A stretch of DNA of 55,899 bases, from positions 1 through 55,899 of the forward strand of contig JAGOGO010000004.1 of NCBI GenBank assembly GCA_017996625.1, read 5' to 3'. The first letter of the stretch is position 1. Each line of letters starts with the position of its first letter. The stretch comes from Deltaproteobacteria bacterium. GTDB taxonomy: Bacteria; Desulfobacterota; WTBG01; JAGOGO01. Positions 34,396 to 43,181 of this stretch are shown piece by piece. The position numbers and the translations under genes were made by a program. Below the pieces are notes generated by a model. That model had not been told where the DNA came from. It made no database searches and was given only the letters and a program-made list of their open reading frames with translations.

Positions 34396-35379
34396 ATGAG
34401 CAAACAAGCAAACAGAACACTGATCGGCGCCTTTGTGGTGGGGGCGGTTCTACTCCTGATTGCGGCCATCGTGGTCTTTGGGTCTGGGCAAATCTTCAGT
34501 AAAACCCAAGAGGTGGTAATGTACTTCGATGGATCGGTCAAGGGATTGAATATCGGAGCTCCCTTGGTCTTTCGTGGCGTAAGCATTGGGAGTGTCACAG
34601 ACATCATACTCAGGTACGATCCCGAACGAGTAGCCGTTGAGATTCCCGTTATCGGAGAACTCGATCTCGACCGTTTCCAGCGGACCGATGGCGGTGAAAA
34701 AGCGAAATCAGAAGAAGCGATCCGCGCACAGACGAAAAAGCTTGTGGACCGGGGACTACGGGCGCAGCTTCAGATACAAAGCTTTGTGACCGGACAGTTG
34801 ATGATTGCATTCGATTTTTATCCTGACGAGCCGGCCCGGTTCCGAGGGAAAGACACTGAGTATCCTGAGATCCCGACCATTCCATCGCCGCTTCAAGCGA
34901 TCTCGGAAACGATTGAGCGTCTGCCTATCGAACAGCTCGTTGTCAATCTGACCTCAGCCCTTCAGGGAATTGATGCGGCGGTGAACTCTCCTGAACTGAC
35001 CGGCACGCTTCGGGAGATGTATGCGGCGGTGAAAGAAATCCAGGTCCTCGTCGGACGCTTTAACAGCCGGTTCGACGTGATGGCAAACAACGTTGAGGGT
35101 ACCTTAACGGAAACGCGCACCCTCGTAGACAATATGGACAACCGGGTTAGCGAACTCACCGCTTCAGCAAAGGTCACCGCCGAAGCGGCAAGCGCTGCTC
35201 TCGTGCAGCTCGAAAAAACCCTCAAAGGGATGGATCTCACGTATGGAGAGCGCTCTGCTCTGCAGTATGAGGCACGATCAACCTTGATTGAACTGCGTTC
35301 TGCCGCGCGCTCGCTTCGGGATTTGGCTGAATACCTTGAACAGCATCCCGAATCGCTCCTGCGCGGAAGTACCGAGTAG
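34396..35379 (+). CDS. mlaD: MlaD-type MCE-domain protein
   Basis: 327 residues. One N-terminal membrane anchor (LIGAFVVGAVLLLIAAIVVFGSG) is followed by an MCE domain (about residues 40-120; VVMYFDGSVKGLNIGAPLVFRGVSIGSVTDI). A longer helical part reaches to the end (about 170-325), which is larger than in E. coli MlaD and more like the PqiB/Mce type with coiled-coil extension. It should form a hexameric periplasmic ring that carries lipids. The gap to mlaF is 144 bases. Confidence 0.92.
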   Translation: MSKQANRTLIGAFVVGAVLLLIAAIVVFGSGQIFSKTQEVVMYFDGSVKGLNIGAPLVFRGVSIGSVTDIILRYDPERVAVEIPVIGELDLDRFQRTDGGEKAKSEEAIRAQTKKLVDRGLRAQLQIQSFVTGQLMIAFDFYPDEPARFRGKDTEYPEIPTIPSPLQAISETIERLPIEQLVVNLTSALQGIDAAVNSPELTGTLREMYAAVKEIQVLVGRFNSRFDVMANNVEGTLTETRTLVDNMDNRVSELTASAKVTAEAASAALVQLEKTLKGMDLTYGERSALQYEARSTLIELRSAARSLRDLAEYLEQHPESLLRGSTE

Positions 35380-35449
35380 GCCGGCAGAGGCACATGACCT
35401 TGTCCGTTGTGACACCGCAATGGTTTTAACAACAGCACTGGAGGATGAT

Positions 35450-36070
35450 ATGGTATCCGCATGGAGACTGCAGCTCAATCGAACGCTCCTCATCACAACC
35501 CTTATGCTTTGTATGGCCGGATGCTTAGGCACGTCCACGCCTTCACGCTACTATGTGTTGACGCCCCTTCCCACATCCGAAACCGCCTCGCAACCGCAAC
35601 AGCCCAATCTTACGGTCACCATTATGCCGGTGGAGATCCCGGAATACCTCGACCGGCCTCAAATCGTCACTCAGACGGCTCGGAATGAAGTTACCTTTTC
35701 CCGGTTACACCGCTGGGCTGAACCCCTGCAGGAAAACATTCAGCGTGTCCTGGCCGAGAACCTTATCACTCTGCTTGCCACTGATCGTATCTACCGCGAG
35801 CCCCTTCCCCGTCCGGAGGGCACTGATCTCCAGATCCGCGTCAGCATACTCCGCTTTGAATGTGAGGAACCGAATGCCGCGACGCTGGTCGCCCGTTGGG
35901 CCGTAGCTGATGCACAGTACAACAAACGCGTCGAACGGATCACATCCTATAAGGAATCCTTCAGCGGAGAAGGCTACACGCCTCTGGTAGCGGCCCAGAG
36001 CAAAACCCTGGCTGCTCTCAGCCGCGAGATCGCAGATGCTGTCACCCGTCTCAGTGCTCCAATCTCATGA
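35450..36070 (+). CDS. PqiC-like outer-membrane lipoprotein (ABC-type auxiliary, DUF330)
   Basis: 206 residues from ATG 35450, with GGAGGA 5-6 bases upstream; the longer frame from 35288 overlaps mlaD. The lipoprotein signal ends in LMLCMAGC. The mature part has RYYVLTPLP, then VTIMPVEIPEYLDRPQIVTQTARNEVTFSRLHRWAEPLQENIQRVLAENL, typical of PqiC/ABC-auxiliary lipoproteins that pair with MCE systems. No separate MlaA or MlaC gene is in the window. It is the last gene of the lipid transport cluster. Confidence 0.9.
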   Translation: MVSAWRLQLNRTLLITTLMLCMAGCLGTSTPSRYYVLTPLPTSETASQPQQPNLTVTIMPVEIPEYLDRPQIVTQTARNEVTFSRLHRWAEPLQENIQRVLAENLITLLATDRIYREPLPRPEGTDLQIRVSILRFECEEPNAATLVARWAVADAQYNKRVERITSYKESFSGEGYTPLVAAQSKTLAALSREIADAVTRLSAPIS

Positions 36071-36581
36071 TTTCCTAAGGCCTTTCATCCATCAGAGCAC
36101 GCAACGAAGTGTCTGAACTATCTGCGCGTCCGCGCTCTATGCCTCCTGCTGAAGGCGCAAGGCCTGCCACTAAGTCTGTTTCGTTGCCTCCATCTTCCCT
36201 ACCTTGAGCAGACTGCAGCGCCCTAAACACTGGTTACTTGACGTTGTCCATTCCGAGTCACGCGCTACACCAATCTGTCCGCCTAGCCTTGAACTTTAAA
36301 CCCTCTTTCCCCTCTTGCCTCAGCGTAGCGGCGCCTCAGTGCAACGCGCCTCACGCCTTTCGCTCCCCTGATCCCTGCTCATATTCCCTGCTCTTTTTTC
36401 CTTTCCCGAATACTTAGTCACTGCCACCCAAATACCAGCGAATCCCCATTGAATGTCCGGTCTCATGCTTCTATTCAGATAGCCAAGTAGCATCCGGGCT
36501 ACTTCATCAGTTCGGGTACTCGTGCGCGACTCATCGTCAGTGTGGATCTGCTTAACTCAGGAGATAAGAGGAGATTATCGT
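36071..36581. other. gene-free gap of 511 bases
   Basis: The plus strand is pyrimidine-rich around 36290-36420. A short period-7-like phrase (CCTTGAACTTTAAACCC) occurs near 36290. No promoter, terminator or gene could be supported. GAGGAG just before 36582 is the ribosome site of the next gene. Confidence 0.5.
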
Positions 36582-38141
36582 ATGCGGCTACCCTGTTCAT
36601 GCATATTCAGAGCATCTATGCTCCCGCAGAAATCTGCACTTTCACCGCTTGCACTCTCTTGGATCATCCCGTTCGTTGCCGCTGCCGCCGTGGTTATTTC
36701 AGCAACGAACGGTATCGCACGTGAACCCTGCTCCTATACATATCAAGGCACCATTTTTCGGGATGCGTCAGTTGCCGTCAACGATGATGTCATGGGACCT
36801 ATCCTTCGCACGTTCGACTTGTATGTACCACCCGGACTCTATCCACCGACACCCTCTCTACAGTGCCCCTTGGTTTTTATCCTCCATGGGTACGGTCTCT
36901 CTTCTGACGCCATACTCGGTTCACCAGACGCCATGATTGAAGCTCATCCCTGGTGCCGGATGATGGAGCATGCCGACAATGAAGCCTTCATTATATGTGC
37001 ACCGGACGGATGGGAAGGCCCCACGGGCCAGCGCGGCTGGAACGAATGTCAAAGACTTGCCCTGCGACATCCCCAGACGAACGACGTCATGTTCATTGCC
37101 GACGTGATCCGATGGTTCCTGGATAATGGCTACAACATCGACGCCAACCGAATCTATGCGGCCGGAACCTCGAACGGAGGCGGCCTGGCATTGCGGCTTG
37201 GATGCCAGCTGGGAGAACAGATCGCCGCTTCCGCAGCAATATGTTCCGCTATTCCAGCTGAATTCGATAATGAATGTTACGCACCGACGGAAAAGGTAAG
37301 CATCCTCTTTATGAACGGAACCAGTGATCCCTATGTTCCTTTCACCACTATCCAGCAAGGTGTCGACTGCTGGCTGGAGCACAATAGTCTTCTTGGAGTG
37401 AGCCCTTCCTACACAACACTCCCCGACAGTCCGATTCCCGAAGATCCGTCGATAAATGTCTGGACGGATCTCATAACCTATGCCGATGTGCAGAAACCGG
37501 GAAGTCCTGCAGTGCTGCAGTATACAGTACATGAAGGAGGTCACGCCGAACCGAGCCAAACCGAAATCTATCCGCAATGGTATGAACATATGCTGTTCCG
37601 ATTCGGGTCGCAGTGCCACGACTTCGAAGTAAGCACGGAGGTATGGAACTTTTTCAAAGACAAGACAGTACATGCTGAGCGGGTATACCGGCCTGTAGCC
37701 ATACAGACCGGTCAAGGCACCGGACAAGGCTCGGTATCGGACGTATGGCTGGAAGCAAAACAGAACGACCAGAGGGTATATGCGGTGAATGCAGATAACG
37801 GGTTTGCGTCCGTGCTGACCGTCTTTACCATTCCTGATGCTTCAACCGTTACCAGCCTGCGCCTGACTGCCGTCTGTCAGGATACCACTGCGGTTCAGCA
37901 TGCGCTGTATCTGTGGAACTTCTCGGAAGAGTCGCCCGGCTGGGAGCTCGTGGCCGCTCACCCCGGCGGCACTCAAGATCTTGTCCTGCAAGGCACTGCT
38001 GCCAACCTGCAGCACGTCATCAGTCCGGATGGACAAGCTATTGCAGCAGTGACCGGCTGGTATCAAGGCGAACTCCCGCACCAGCTCCTGTTGGACCTGA
38101 TCGAAGTCGGCGTATTCCATTCCGGTATCGAAAGCGAATAG
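36582..38141 (+). CDS. secreted PHB-depolymerase-type esterase
   Basis: 519 residues from ATG 36582, with GAGGAG 9-10 bases upstream. A long signal peptide covers about 1-50 (LSWIIPFVAAAAVVISATNGIA). The alpha/beta-hydrolase domain of the Esterase_phd/LpqC family covers about 55-340. It has CPLVFILHGYG (oxyanion), RIYAAGTSNGGGLAL (nucleophile Ser in G-x-S-x-G-like context), NGTSDPYVPF (Asp) and HEGGHAEP (His), so the triad is complete. The C-terminal about 160 residues have no recognised family and may bind polymer or surface. Likely substrates are poly-hydroxyalkanoates, feruloyl or acetyl esters outside the cell. Confidence 0.85.
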   Translation: MRLPCSCIFRASMLPQKSALSPLALSWIIPFVAAAAVVISATNGIAREPCSYTYQGTIFRDASVAVNDDVMGPILRTFDLYVPPGLYPPTPSLQCPLVFILHGYGLSSDAILGSPDAMIEAHPWCRMMEHADNEAFIICAPDGWEGPTGQRGWNECQRLALRHPQTNDVMFIADVIRWFLDNGYNIDANRIYAAGTSNGGGLALRLGCQLGEQIAASAAICSAIPAEFDNECYAPTEKVSILFMNGTSDPYVPFTTIQQGVDCWLEHNSLLGVSPSYTTLPDSPIPEDPSINVWTDLITYADVQKPGSPAVLQYTVHEGGHAEPSQTEIYPQWYEHMLFRFGSQCHDFEVSTEVWNFFKDKTVHAERVYRPVAIQTGQGTGQGSVSDVWLEAKQNDQRVYAVNADNGFASVLTVFTIPDASTVTSLRLTAVCQDTTAVQHALYLWNFSEESPGWELVAAHPGGTQDLVLQGTAANLQHVISPDGQAIAAVTGWYQGELPHQLLLDLIEVGVFHSGIESE

Positions 38142-38321
38142 CAAAGGGGAAATGCAGGAAGATCGTGTCCGGCTTTTCAAAATTTGTCATCTTCATCAAG
38201 AATGATGTCCACGTATCAAAATAAAGGTTATGCTCGTATCGGTTTTTTGTACCGCCGGGAAACAGTACTACTCCGAAGCCAAGTGCTATAAAAATGTTTT
38301 TTCGTATGCCCCAGATAGAGA

Positions 38322-38350
38322 TTGATCTTGTGCCACTAACGTGATATTAT
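38322..38350 (+). promoter_or_regulatory. putative promoter of the proline-rich lipoprotein gene
   Basis: TTGATC (38322-38327), 17-base spacer and TATTAT (38345-38350). The start codon is 43 bases downstream. Confidence 0.55.
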
Positions 38351-38393
38351 AGGGGAAAAACAGCTCTCCAGAGGAGAAAGGAGGTGAAAGGAT

Positions 38394-38642
38394 ATGAAGA
38401 AGTATCTTATCGCTTTGCTCTTTGGGTGTGCCTGTATGATGTTAACAGTGAGTGGATGTAAGCAACAAGCCGAGGAAGAGGCACCTGCTCCAACCGAACC
38501 AGCACCGCCAGCTACCGAACCAGCACCGCCAGCTACCGAACCAGCACCACCAGCAATAGAGCCGACGCCACCGCCGGCTGAAGCGCCTATGGCGCCTGAA
38601 GAAGCACCAGTTCCTGAAACACAAGAGCCTCCTGCACAGTAG
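38394..38642 (+). CDS. small proline/alanine/glutamate-rich lipoprotein
   Basis: 82 residues. The lipoprotein signal ends in MLTVSGC (Cys about 22). The mature part is a tandem repeat of APPATEP-type 7-residue units (about residues 30-60), then a Pro/Glu-rich tail; it is likely extended and unstructured, a spacer between the membrane and the wall or outer membrane. The ribosome site AAGGAGGTGA (38378-38387) is a full anti-SD match 6 bases before ATG, and a strong terminator follows, so high expression is expected. Confidence 0.8.
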   Translation: MKKYLIALLFGCACMMLTVSGCKQQAEEEAPAPTEPAPPATEPAPPATEPAPPAIEPTPPPAEAPMAPEEAPVPETQEPPAQ

Positions 38643-38975
38643 TGTTTTTTCAGAGTTACAACTTACCGCAAGGTTGTCGCCTACTTGGCACAAAGGCAGA
38701 GATGAAGAAAAACTTTCATCTCTGCCTTCAGTATTTTAGATTATCCTGGATTGCCGGCCGTGAGCATTGGTGATGGATCTCAACCACAAACCGGGACTCT
38801 TCAATCATGATAGACTCGTAAAAGTTCTGCCTCAGACCAGGGACAACGAACTGACGCGCAGCCCCTTTTCCCTGCGCTCTCCGCGTCTTGCGCGAAAGCA
38901 TGGGTGGGCACCAGGGAAGGATCTCTTTACTCTTTACTCTTTACTCTTTACTCTTTACTCTTTACTCTTTACTCT
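38643..38975. repeat. gap with terminator, partial MITE end and heptad array
   Basis: After the terminator at 38693-38728, 38808-38827 (TGATAGACTCGTAAAAGTTC) matches the terminal sequence of the MITE-like elements. About 38870-38925 repeats words of the composite element (CTGCGCTCTCCGCGTC, GGGCACCAGGGAAGGATC). From 38925 to 38980 runs a near-perfect (CTCTTTA)n array of period 7, which ends at the dnaJ stop codon. Confidence 0.7.
38693..38728 (+). terminator. hairpin terminator after the proline-rich lipoprotein gene
   Basis: AAGGCAGAGATGAA (38693-38706) and TTCATCTCTGCCTT (38715-38728) form a perfect 14-bp stem with an 8-base loop. The following CAGTATTTTAG has only a short T-run, so termination efficiency is uncertain, but the stem is strong. 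Confidence 0.75.
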
Positions 38976-40130
38976 TTAGAGTCTCAGATTCTTTCGCACA
39001 TCTTCTTTGTAAAGTTTTTCCATCCGCGCGGCCGATTCAAGTGCCTCCCGATCGTCAGTCTGCGGTATCTTTACTATGATTTTCACCATGAGGTCTCCTC
39101 GTCTTCTTGTTTTTGGATCCACAGCACCCTTACCCTTCAGCTTGAGAATCTGCCCGCTTTGACTCTGCGGCGGCACCTTCAATGCAACCATTCCGTCGAC
39201 GGTAGGAATCCTGACTGTCGCTCCTGCCATGGCCTCCCTCAGGGTAACCGGCAGATCCATATAGAGATCATCGCCCTCTCGCTTCAAAAGCGGATGGGGT
39301 GAGATGTGAATGACCAGAAAGAGATCGCCGTTTTTGCCGTCACCGCCCGGTTCGCCTTTTCCTGGCACACGAACCCGCATTCCTTCTTTCACCCCTTTCG
39401 GAATTGTTACGCTGATACGCTCAATGCCATTCACCTGGCCGATTCCACCACACTGAGGACACGGCTTTCCCTGTTGTCCGGTGCCACGGCACTCCGGACA
39501 CGTGCGGGTAAACCGCATCGGGCCTTGTGCGATATTGACCCGGCCGGATCCACCACACGCCGGACACGTTGAGACCGAAGCGTTGATGTCAATACCCGAT
39601 CCCTGACAGATCGGACATCGTTGCCTTCTTTCCACGGACAGTTCCGTTTTCACTCCTCGCAGAGCAGAAAGCAGGTCAATGATCATTTCATGCTCCACAT
39701 CTCTTCCGACACCAGCAAAATCGAAGGTAGCGCCTCGACCACCCTGCCGGAAGCTACCCGAATCAAAAACATCAAAGATATCTTCATAGCTTTGATAGCG
39801 GCCGAAATCCTGCTGGCGCTGGCCGGCTTGTGCCTGTCGAGCCTGCTGTGCCTGCTGATACGCGCTCCACTGTTGGTACTGACGCGCTCTTTCCGGGTCA
39901 AAACCAGAACGCAATCCTTCTTCACCGAATTCATCATAGAGCTTTCGCTTCTTTTCATCGCCCAGAACATCATACGCTTCAGAGATATCTTTAAACGTCT
40001 TCTCTGCTTCGGGATTGCCCGGGTTAATATCCGGATGCCACTTTCGGGCCAGCTTCCGGTATGCTTTTTTTATGTCAGCCTGCGCACTGTTCTTAGAAAT
40101 GCCCAGTATTCGGTAATAGTCTTTTGCCAT
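38976..40130 (-). CDS. dnaJ: chaperone DnaJ
   Basis: 384 residues from ATG at 40130. The J domain covers 1-70 with HPD in [11 protein letters not shown]. Next comes a Gln/Ala/Gly-rich linker (about 75-130), where DnaJ usually has Gly/Phe. Four zinc motifs [24 protein letters not shown] and CPQCGGIG cover about 180-245, and C-terminal substrate domains follow. It recruits and activates Hsp70 (DnaK, not in the window). The stop codon lies inside the heptad array. Confidence 0.96.
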   Translation of the reverse strand: MAKDYYRILGISKNSAQADIKKAYRKLARKWHPDINPGNPEAEKTFKDISEAYDVLGDEKKRKLYDEFGEEGLRSGFDPERARQYQQWSAYQQAQQARQAQAGQRQQDFGRYQSYEDIFDVFDSGSFRQGGRGATFDFAGVGRDVEHEMIIDLLSALRGVKTELSVERRQRCPICQGSGIDINASVSTCPACGGSGRVNIAQGPMRFTRTCPECRGTGQQGKPCPQCGGIGQVNGIERISVTIPKGVKEGMRVRVPGKGEPGGDGKNGDLFLVIHISPHPLLKREGDDLYMDLPVTLREAMAGATVRIPTVDGMVALKVPPQSQSGQILKLKGKGAVDPKTRRRGDLMVKIIVKIPQTDDREALESAARMEKLYKEDVRKNLRL

Positions 40131-40260
40131 GGAAAGAGTTTCCTGTCTCAGTAAGGGCAAAAATATTTTGCTCCTCCTGAAATCTGCACGTTCATCAGCC
40201 TCTCGCGGTTCTGCTGCCGGGAAAATCAGCACGACTGCCGGGAGTCATATCCCTGAACGT

Positions 40261-41673
40261 CTACGTCATTGAAGAATGCTTATACTCTTCTTTCTTGATA
40301 CTGTACTTGGTCATTAACTTGTGAAGCTGCCGCGTACTCACTCCTGCGCTCTCCGCGGACTCATTGATCTTTCCCCGATGTCGAGCAAGAAGGGCATTAA
40401 GATAACGACGTTCAAAATCTTCCAAAGCCTGGTTCCGCGCCTCGGCCAGCGTCAGGGAAGAATCCACTGGAACGCTGGCGAGATGACGGTCTTCGGCAAA
40501 AAGCTCCTCTGGAAAACTCCCGACAGTAAGAACCGAGGAGCTCTCCAGGATGCAGGCTCGCTCCAGGAGATTTTCCAATTCCCGGATGTTTCCCGGCCAT
40601 TCATACCATTGAAAGGCCTCAACCACCTGAGGATGAACGCCTTTTATGTCTTTCGAAAACTGACGATTCAACCTGGCCAGAATGGAAGCGACGAGAAACG
40701 ACAGGTCCTCGAGTCGATCCCTCAGCGGAGGAATCTCCAAGGGAAAAACGTTTAACCGATAGTAGAGATCATTGCGAAATTGTCCATCGTCGGACATGGC
40801 CTTTAAATCAGCATTAGTGGCAGCAATGATTCGCACATCAGCCTGGATGCTGTCCTCGCCGCCGACACGACTAAAGGTTCCGTCCTGAAGCACCTGAAGA
40901 AGCTTGATCTGCGCTGAAGGCGGTATGGTGCCGATTTCATCGAGAAAAATAGTGCCGCCTTCAGCAATTTCGAATTTTCCCAGTTTCTTGCGTATGGCTC
41001 CGGTAAAGGCACCCTTTTCATGCCCGAACAGTTCACTCTCCAGAAGTGTTTCCGGTATGGCTCCGCAGTGGACACTGATAAAAGGTCCATCCTTACGGCT
41101 GCTGTGTCGGTGAATCAGCTTCGCCAGGACCCCTTTCCCGGTTCCGGTCTCTCCGATCAGGAGAACCGTGCTCTTAGTGGGGGCAACCGAACGAACCCGG
41201 CCAAAAATCCTCTGCATGATCGGATTATCGGTTTTTACCACCTGAAGCGAATCCTGATGCCAGAACTGGTCAAGCTGGTATTCCCGTTCACCTCGATCCT
41301 GCAGTGTCCGGGCAGTTGCTTCTGTCACCGCTTGCACTTCCACGGCTGTCAGCGGCTGCGTCAGATAGTTGCTTGCGCCAGCTTTGACCGCCATTACCGC
41401 CAACCGTACCTGATGCGGGGGGATCATCACAATGATATGAATTGCAGGCCGCAAATGCCAGAACTGCTGAAAGGCTTCTTGGATGAGCCGTTCGCTTTCA
41501 GTCTGACTGACAAAGCTCACATCGATCAGCAAGACGTCGAACCGCTGCTGCTGCAAGGCTTCCATAGCAGCCTCTTTGCTCTCCGCATAGGTGACGCTGT
41601 CCTCAGTTCCCAGGCACTCATGAGCAATGCGGTATGAAACCAGATCTTTTGTGGCGACGAGGTATGATTTCAT
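40261..41673 (-). CDS. sigma-54 dependent transcription activator with degenerate receiver domain
   Basis: 470 residues from ATG at 41673. Residues 1-125 form a receiver-like domain that keeps VLLIDVSF (Asp) but lacks the acidic pair at its start and has NYLTQPL where the phosphorylation-switch Lys (NYLTKPL) belongs, so normal phosphorelay control is doubtful. The AAA+ domain (about 145-380) is complete: GETGTGKGVLAKLIH, GAFTGA loop (sigma-54 contact), GGTIFLDEIGTIP, and NDLYYRLNVFPLEIPPLRDR. A Fis-type helix-turn-helix ends the protein (about 430-465). No kinase gene is adjacent. Targets unknown. Confidence 0.92.
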   Translation of the reverse strand: MKSYLVATKDLVSYRIAHECLGTEDSVTYAESKEAAMEALQQQRFDVLLIDVSFVSQTESERLIQEAFQQFWHLRPAIHIIVMIPPHQVRLAVMAVKAGASNYLTQPLTAVEVQAVTEATARTLQDRGEREYQLDQFWHQDSLQVVKTDNPIMQRIFGRVRSVAPTKSTVLLIGETGTGKGVLAKLIHRHSSRKDGPFISVHCGAIPETLLESELFGHEKGAFTGAIRKKLGKFEIAEGGTIFLDEIGTIPPSAQIKLLQVLQDGTFSRVGGEDSIQADVRIIAATNADLKAMSDDGQFRNDLYYRLNVFPLEIPPLRDRLEDLSFLVASILARLNRQFSKDIKGVHPQVVEAFQWYEWPGNIRELENLLERACILESSSVLTVGSFPEELFAEDRHLASVPVDSSLTLAEARNQALEDFERRYLNALLARHRGKINESAESAGVSTRQLHKLMTKYSIKKEEYKHSSMT

Positions 41674-41951
41674 GGTGATCACATAAAAAAATGGTCGGGT
41701 CAGCACCTCACTCGGTCTGCAGACATCTATCAAAAATGTTATTATACCCAGTGATTTATAACGTGTAAAGGAGGCAACGTTCAGGATTGTGTATTCATCC
41801 GGTCGACAAACAGGAAGAAGGGCATAAAGCCGAGCAGCAACAGGCAAAGGCCAAAAGCAAGGGCAGGCTTTGCGCCTGCCCGGTGGAATCTGCGCAATGC
41901 ATCGTACCCGTTTTGAGTCTCAATTCCCCCACTTTCACTGCGGCCTGCCTG

Positions 41952-42710
41952 CTAGCGATCCTGCTGCTGTACCGCTTTCCTTAACCATTCAATAAATGAC
42001 GCAAGTTCGAGAGTGTGTGATCCTTGCCAGTATATTTTCTTGCAGTGAACGCACTGAGTAAACGCACTGTAATATTTTCTGGTGCGCGGCTCAAGATACT
42101 CCTCCACCGATTCTTTGCTCACCGCCTTGATCAGTCCGTTGCAGGCAGCGCAGCGGCTCAAGAGTTGGATAGCGTCGATGAGATCGAATCGTCGAACCAC
42201 CTCAAGGACCTGCTGGCCCGTATCGTTGGAGCGGATGCAGTACCCCCGAACAACCACCTTGCGCATCAGCAGCCTGCGATCCGTACTGAGAATAACCCGG
42301 TTTTCGTTCAGCATACGCTGAATAAGATCATCATGGGTAGCCTGAGCATCGAAAGCCACGTCGAACCCGAGCACCCGCAGCTTGCGGACCAGCTTCCCGA
42401 GATGGCGATCTGCTACGAAATGCAGATGGCGCAAAGGTCTTTCCTGAAGCCGGGTTGAACCAGAGATATCGAACGATTCAAAGACCGGGTAAATGCTGAT
42501 GGAATCGCCGTCAGCGACCAGGTAGTGAAAACCCTGGGACTCGCTGTTAACCAGAATCAGATCGACCTCGGTGTGAGGAACACCACACGATTCGATCAGG
42601 TCTTTCACTGACGTGGGCCGCGTCAACGTTCTTACAACGAGGCTCTTCCTGTTCGGTGCCGGCAGAAAATCATTCAGTTCTTCATAAAAACGCAACGTAA
42701 CGGTGATCAT
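41952..42710 (-). CDS. Mut7-C ubiquitin-fold / Mut7-C RNase (PIN-like) protein
   Basis: 252 residues. Residues 1-85 are an MoaD/ubiquitin-like Mut7-C_ubiquitin domain. Residues 90-245 form the Mut7-C RNase domain: FVADRHLGKLVRKLRVLGFDVAF, LSTDRRLLMR (conserved acidic positions of the PIN-like fold), and a zinc ribbon CAACNGLI...CVHCKKIYW. The family is thought to act in RNA processing or decay; no substrate is known. The gene stands alone, head-to-head with repeat-rich DNA. Confidence 0.87.
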   Translation of the reverse strand: MITVTLRFYEELNDFLPAPNRKSLVVRTLTRPTSVKDLIESCGVPHTEVDLILVNSESQGFHYLVADGDSISIYPVFESFDISGSTRLQERPLRHLHFVADRHLGKLVRKLRVLGFDVAFDAQATHDDLIQRMLNENRVILSTDRRLLMRKVVVRGYCIRSNDTGQQVLEVVRRFDLIDAIQLLSRCAACNGLIKAVSKESVEEYLEPRTRKYYSAFTQCVHCKKIYWQGSHTLELASFIEWLRKAVQQQDR

Positions 42711-43181
42711 GACCTAAAACAGACCCCACGGATTCGGTCATTGGCGTAAGGTGCGCTAGCCGCACCATTTCCTTGATCCCTTTGCTCAGCAGTATACTGC
42801 AGAAGATAAGAAATGCCAGCCCGGAAACCAGATTCAAGCCCTGACAACAAGGGCGCACCCGCGGGTGCGCCCTACAACGAAGGAGGGCTGAAGGAACGCT
42901 CATTGCATTATTGCATTCGCGGGTGCTATTGCCTGATAGGAGAGATTGTTGTTCTGCGTGACTGGACAGTGGAAGCCCGAGATTTTTACTGCCACTGGAT
43001 AGCAAGGGAAGCGAGCTACAGCATGATGGAAGTAGGCCAGGAACTGGGGATCTGCCAGCCGACCGTGAGCATTGCGGTGAGGCGGGGCCGGCAGGTGACT
43101 GAAGAGAGGAAATATCGGCTGAGCGAATAAGTAGCTGGCTGGTCAGAGGTGAATGTAATAATGCAATGAACGTCCCCGTGG
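42711..43181. repeat. gap with hairpins and a transposase remnant
   Basis: GGTGCG-CTAGC-CGCACC (42750-42766) is a hairpin, GCAGTATACTGC (42789-42800) a palindrome, and 42851-42872 a perfect 22-bp palindrome of GGGCGCACCCG and its complement. A remnant of a transposase frame follows (see the pseudogene entry). The hairpins look like REP elements, and REP-associated transposases are known to mobilise such hairpins. Confidence 0.65.
42900..43130 (+). pseudogene. C-terminal remnant of a REP-associated (Y1/IS200-like) transposase
   Basis: About 75 residues end a frame open from 42813. Residues near the end (ARDFYCHWIAREASYSMMEVGQELGICQPTVSIAVRRGRQV) match the helix-turn-helix tail of RAYT-type transposases, of the form ELG.S..EVG..LGISQPTVS.AVRRG. 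The catalytic HUH part and Tyr are missing, and no upstream frame restores them, so this is decayed. The frame upstream of about 42900 runs over the 22-bp palindrome and is probably not coding. Confidence 0.6.

Noticed and set aside
38925-38980. Possible CRISPR or assembly artefact from (CTCTTTA)n
   Set aside because: No spacers; it is the same type of period-7 array as elsewhere, with variants, and ends at the dnaJ stop codon.
42813-42899. Coding start of a new small protein before the transposase remnant
   Set aside because: The frame here runs through a perfect 22-bp palindrome and has no ribosome site or conserved sequence; only the C-terminal part has family similarity.
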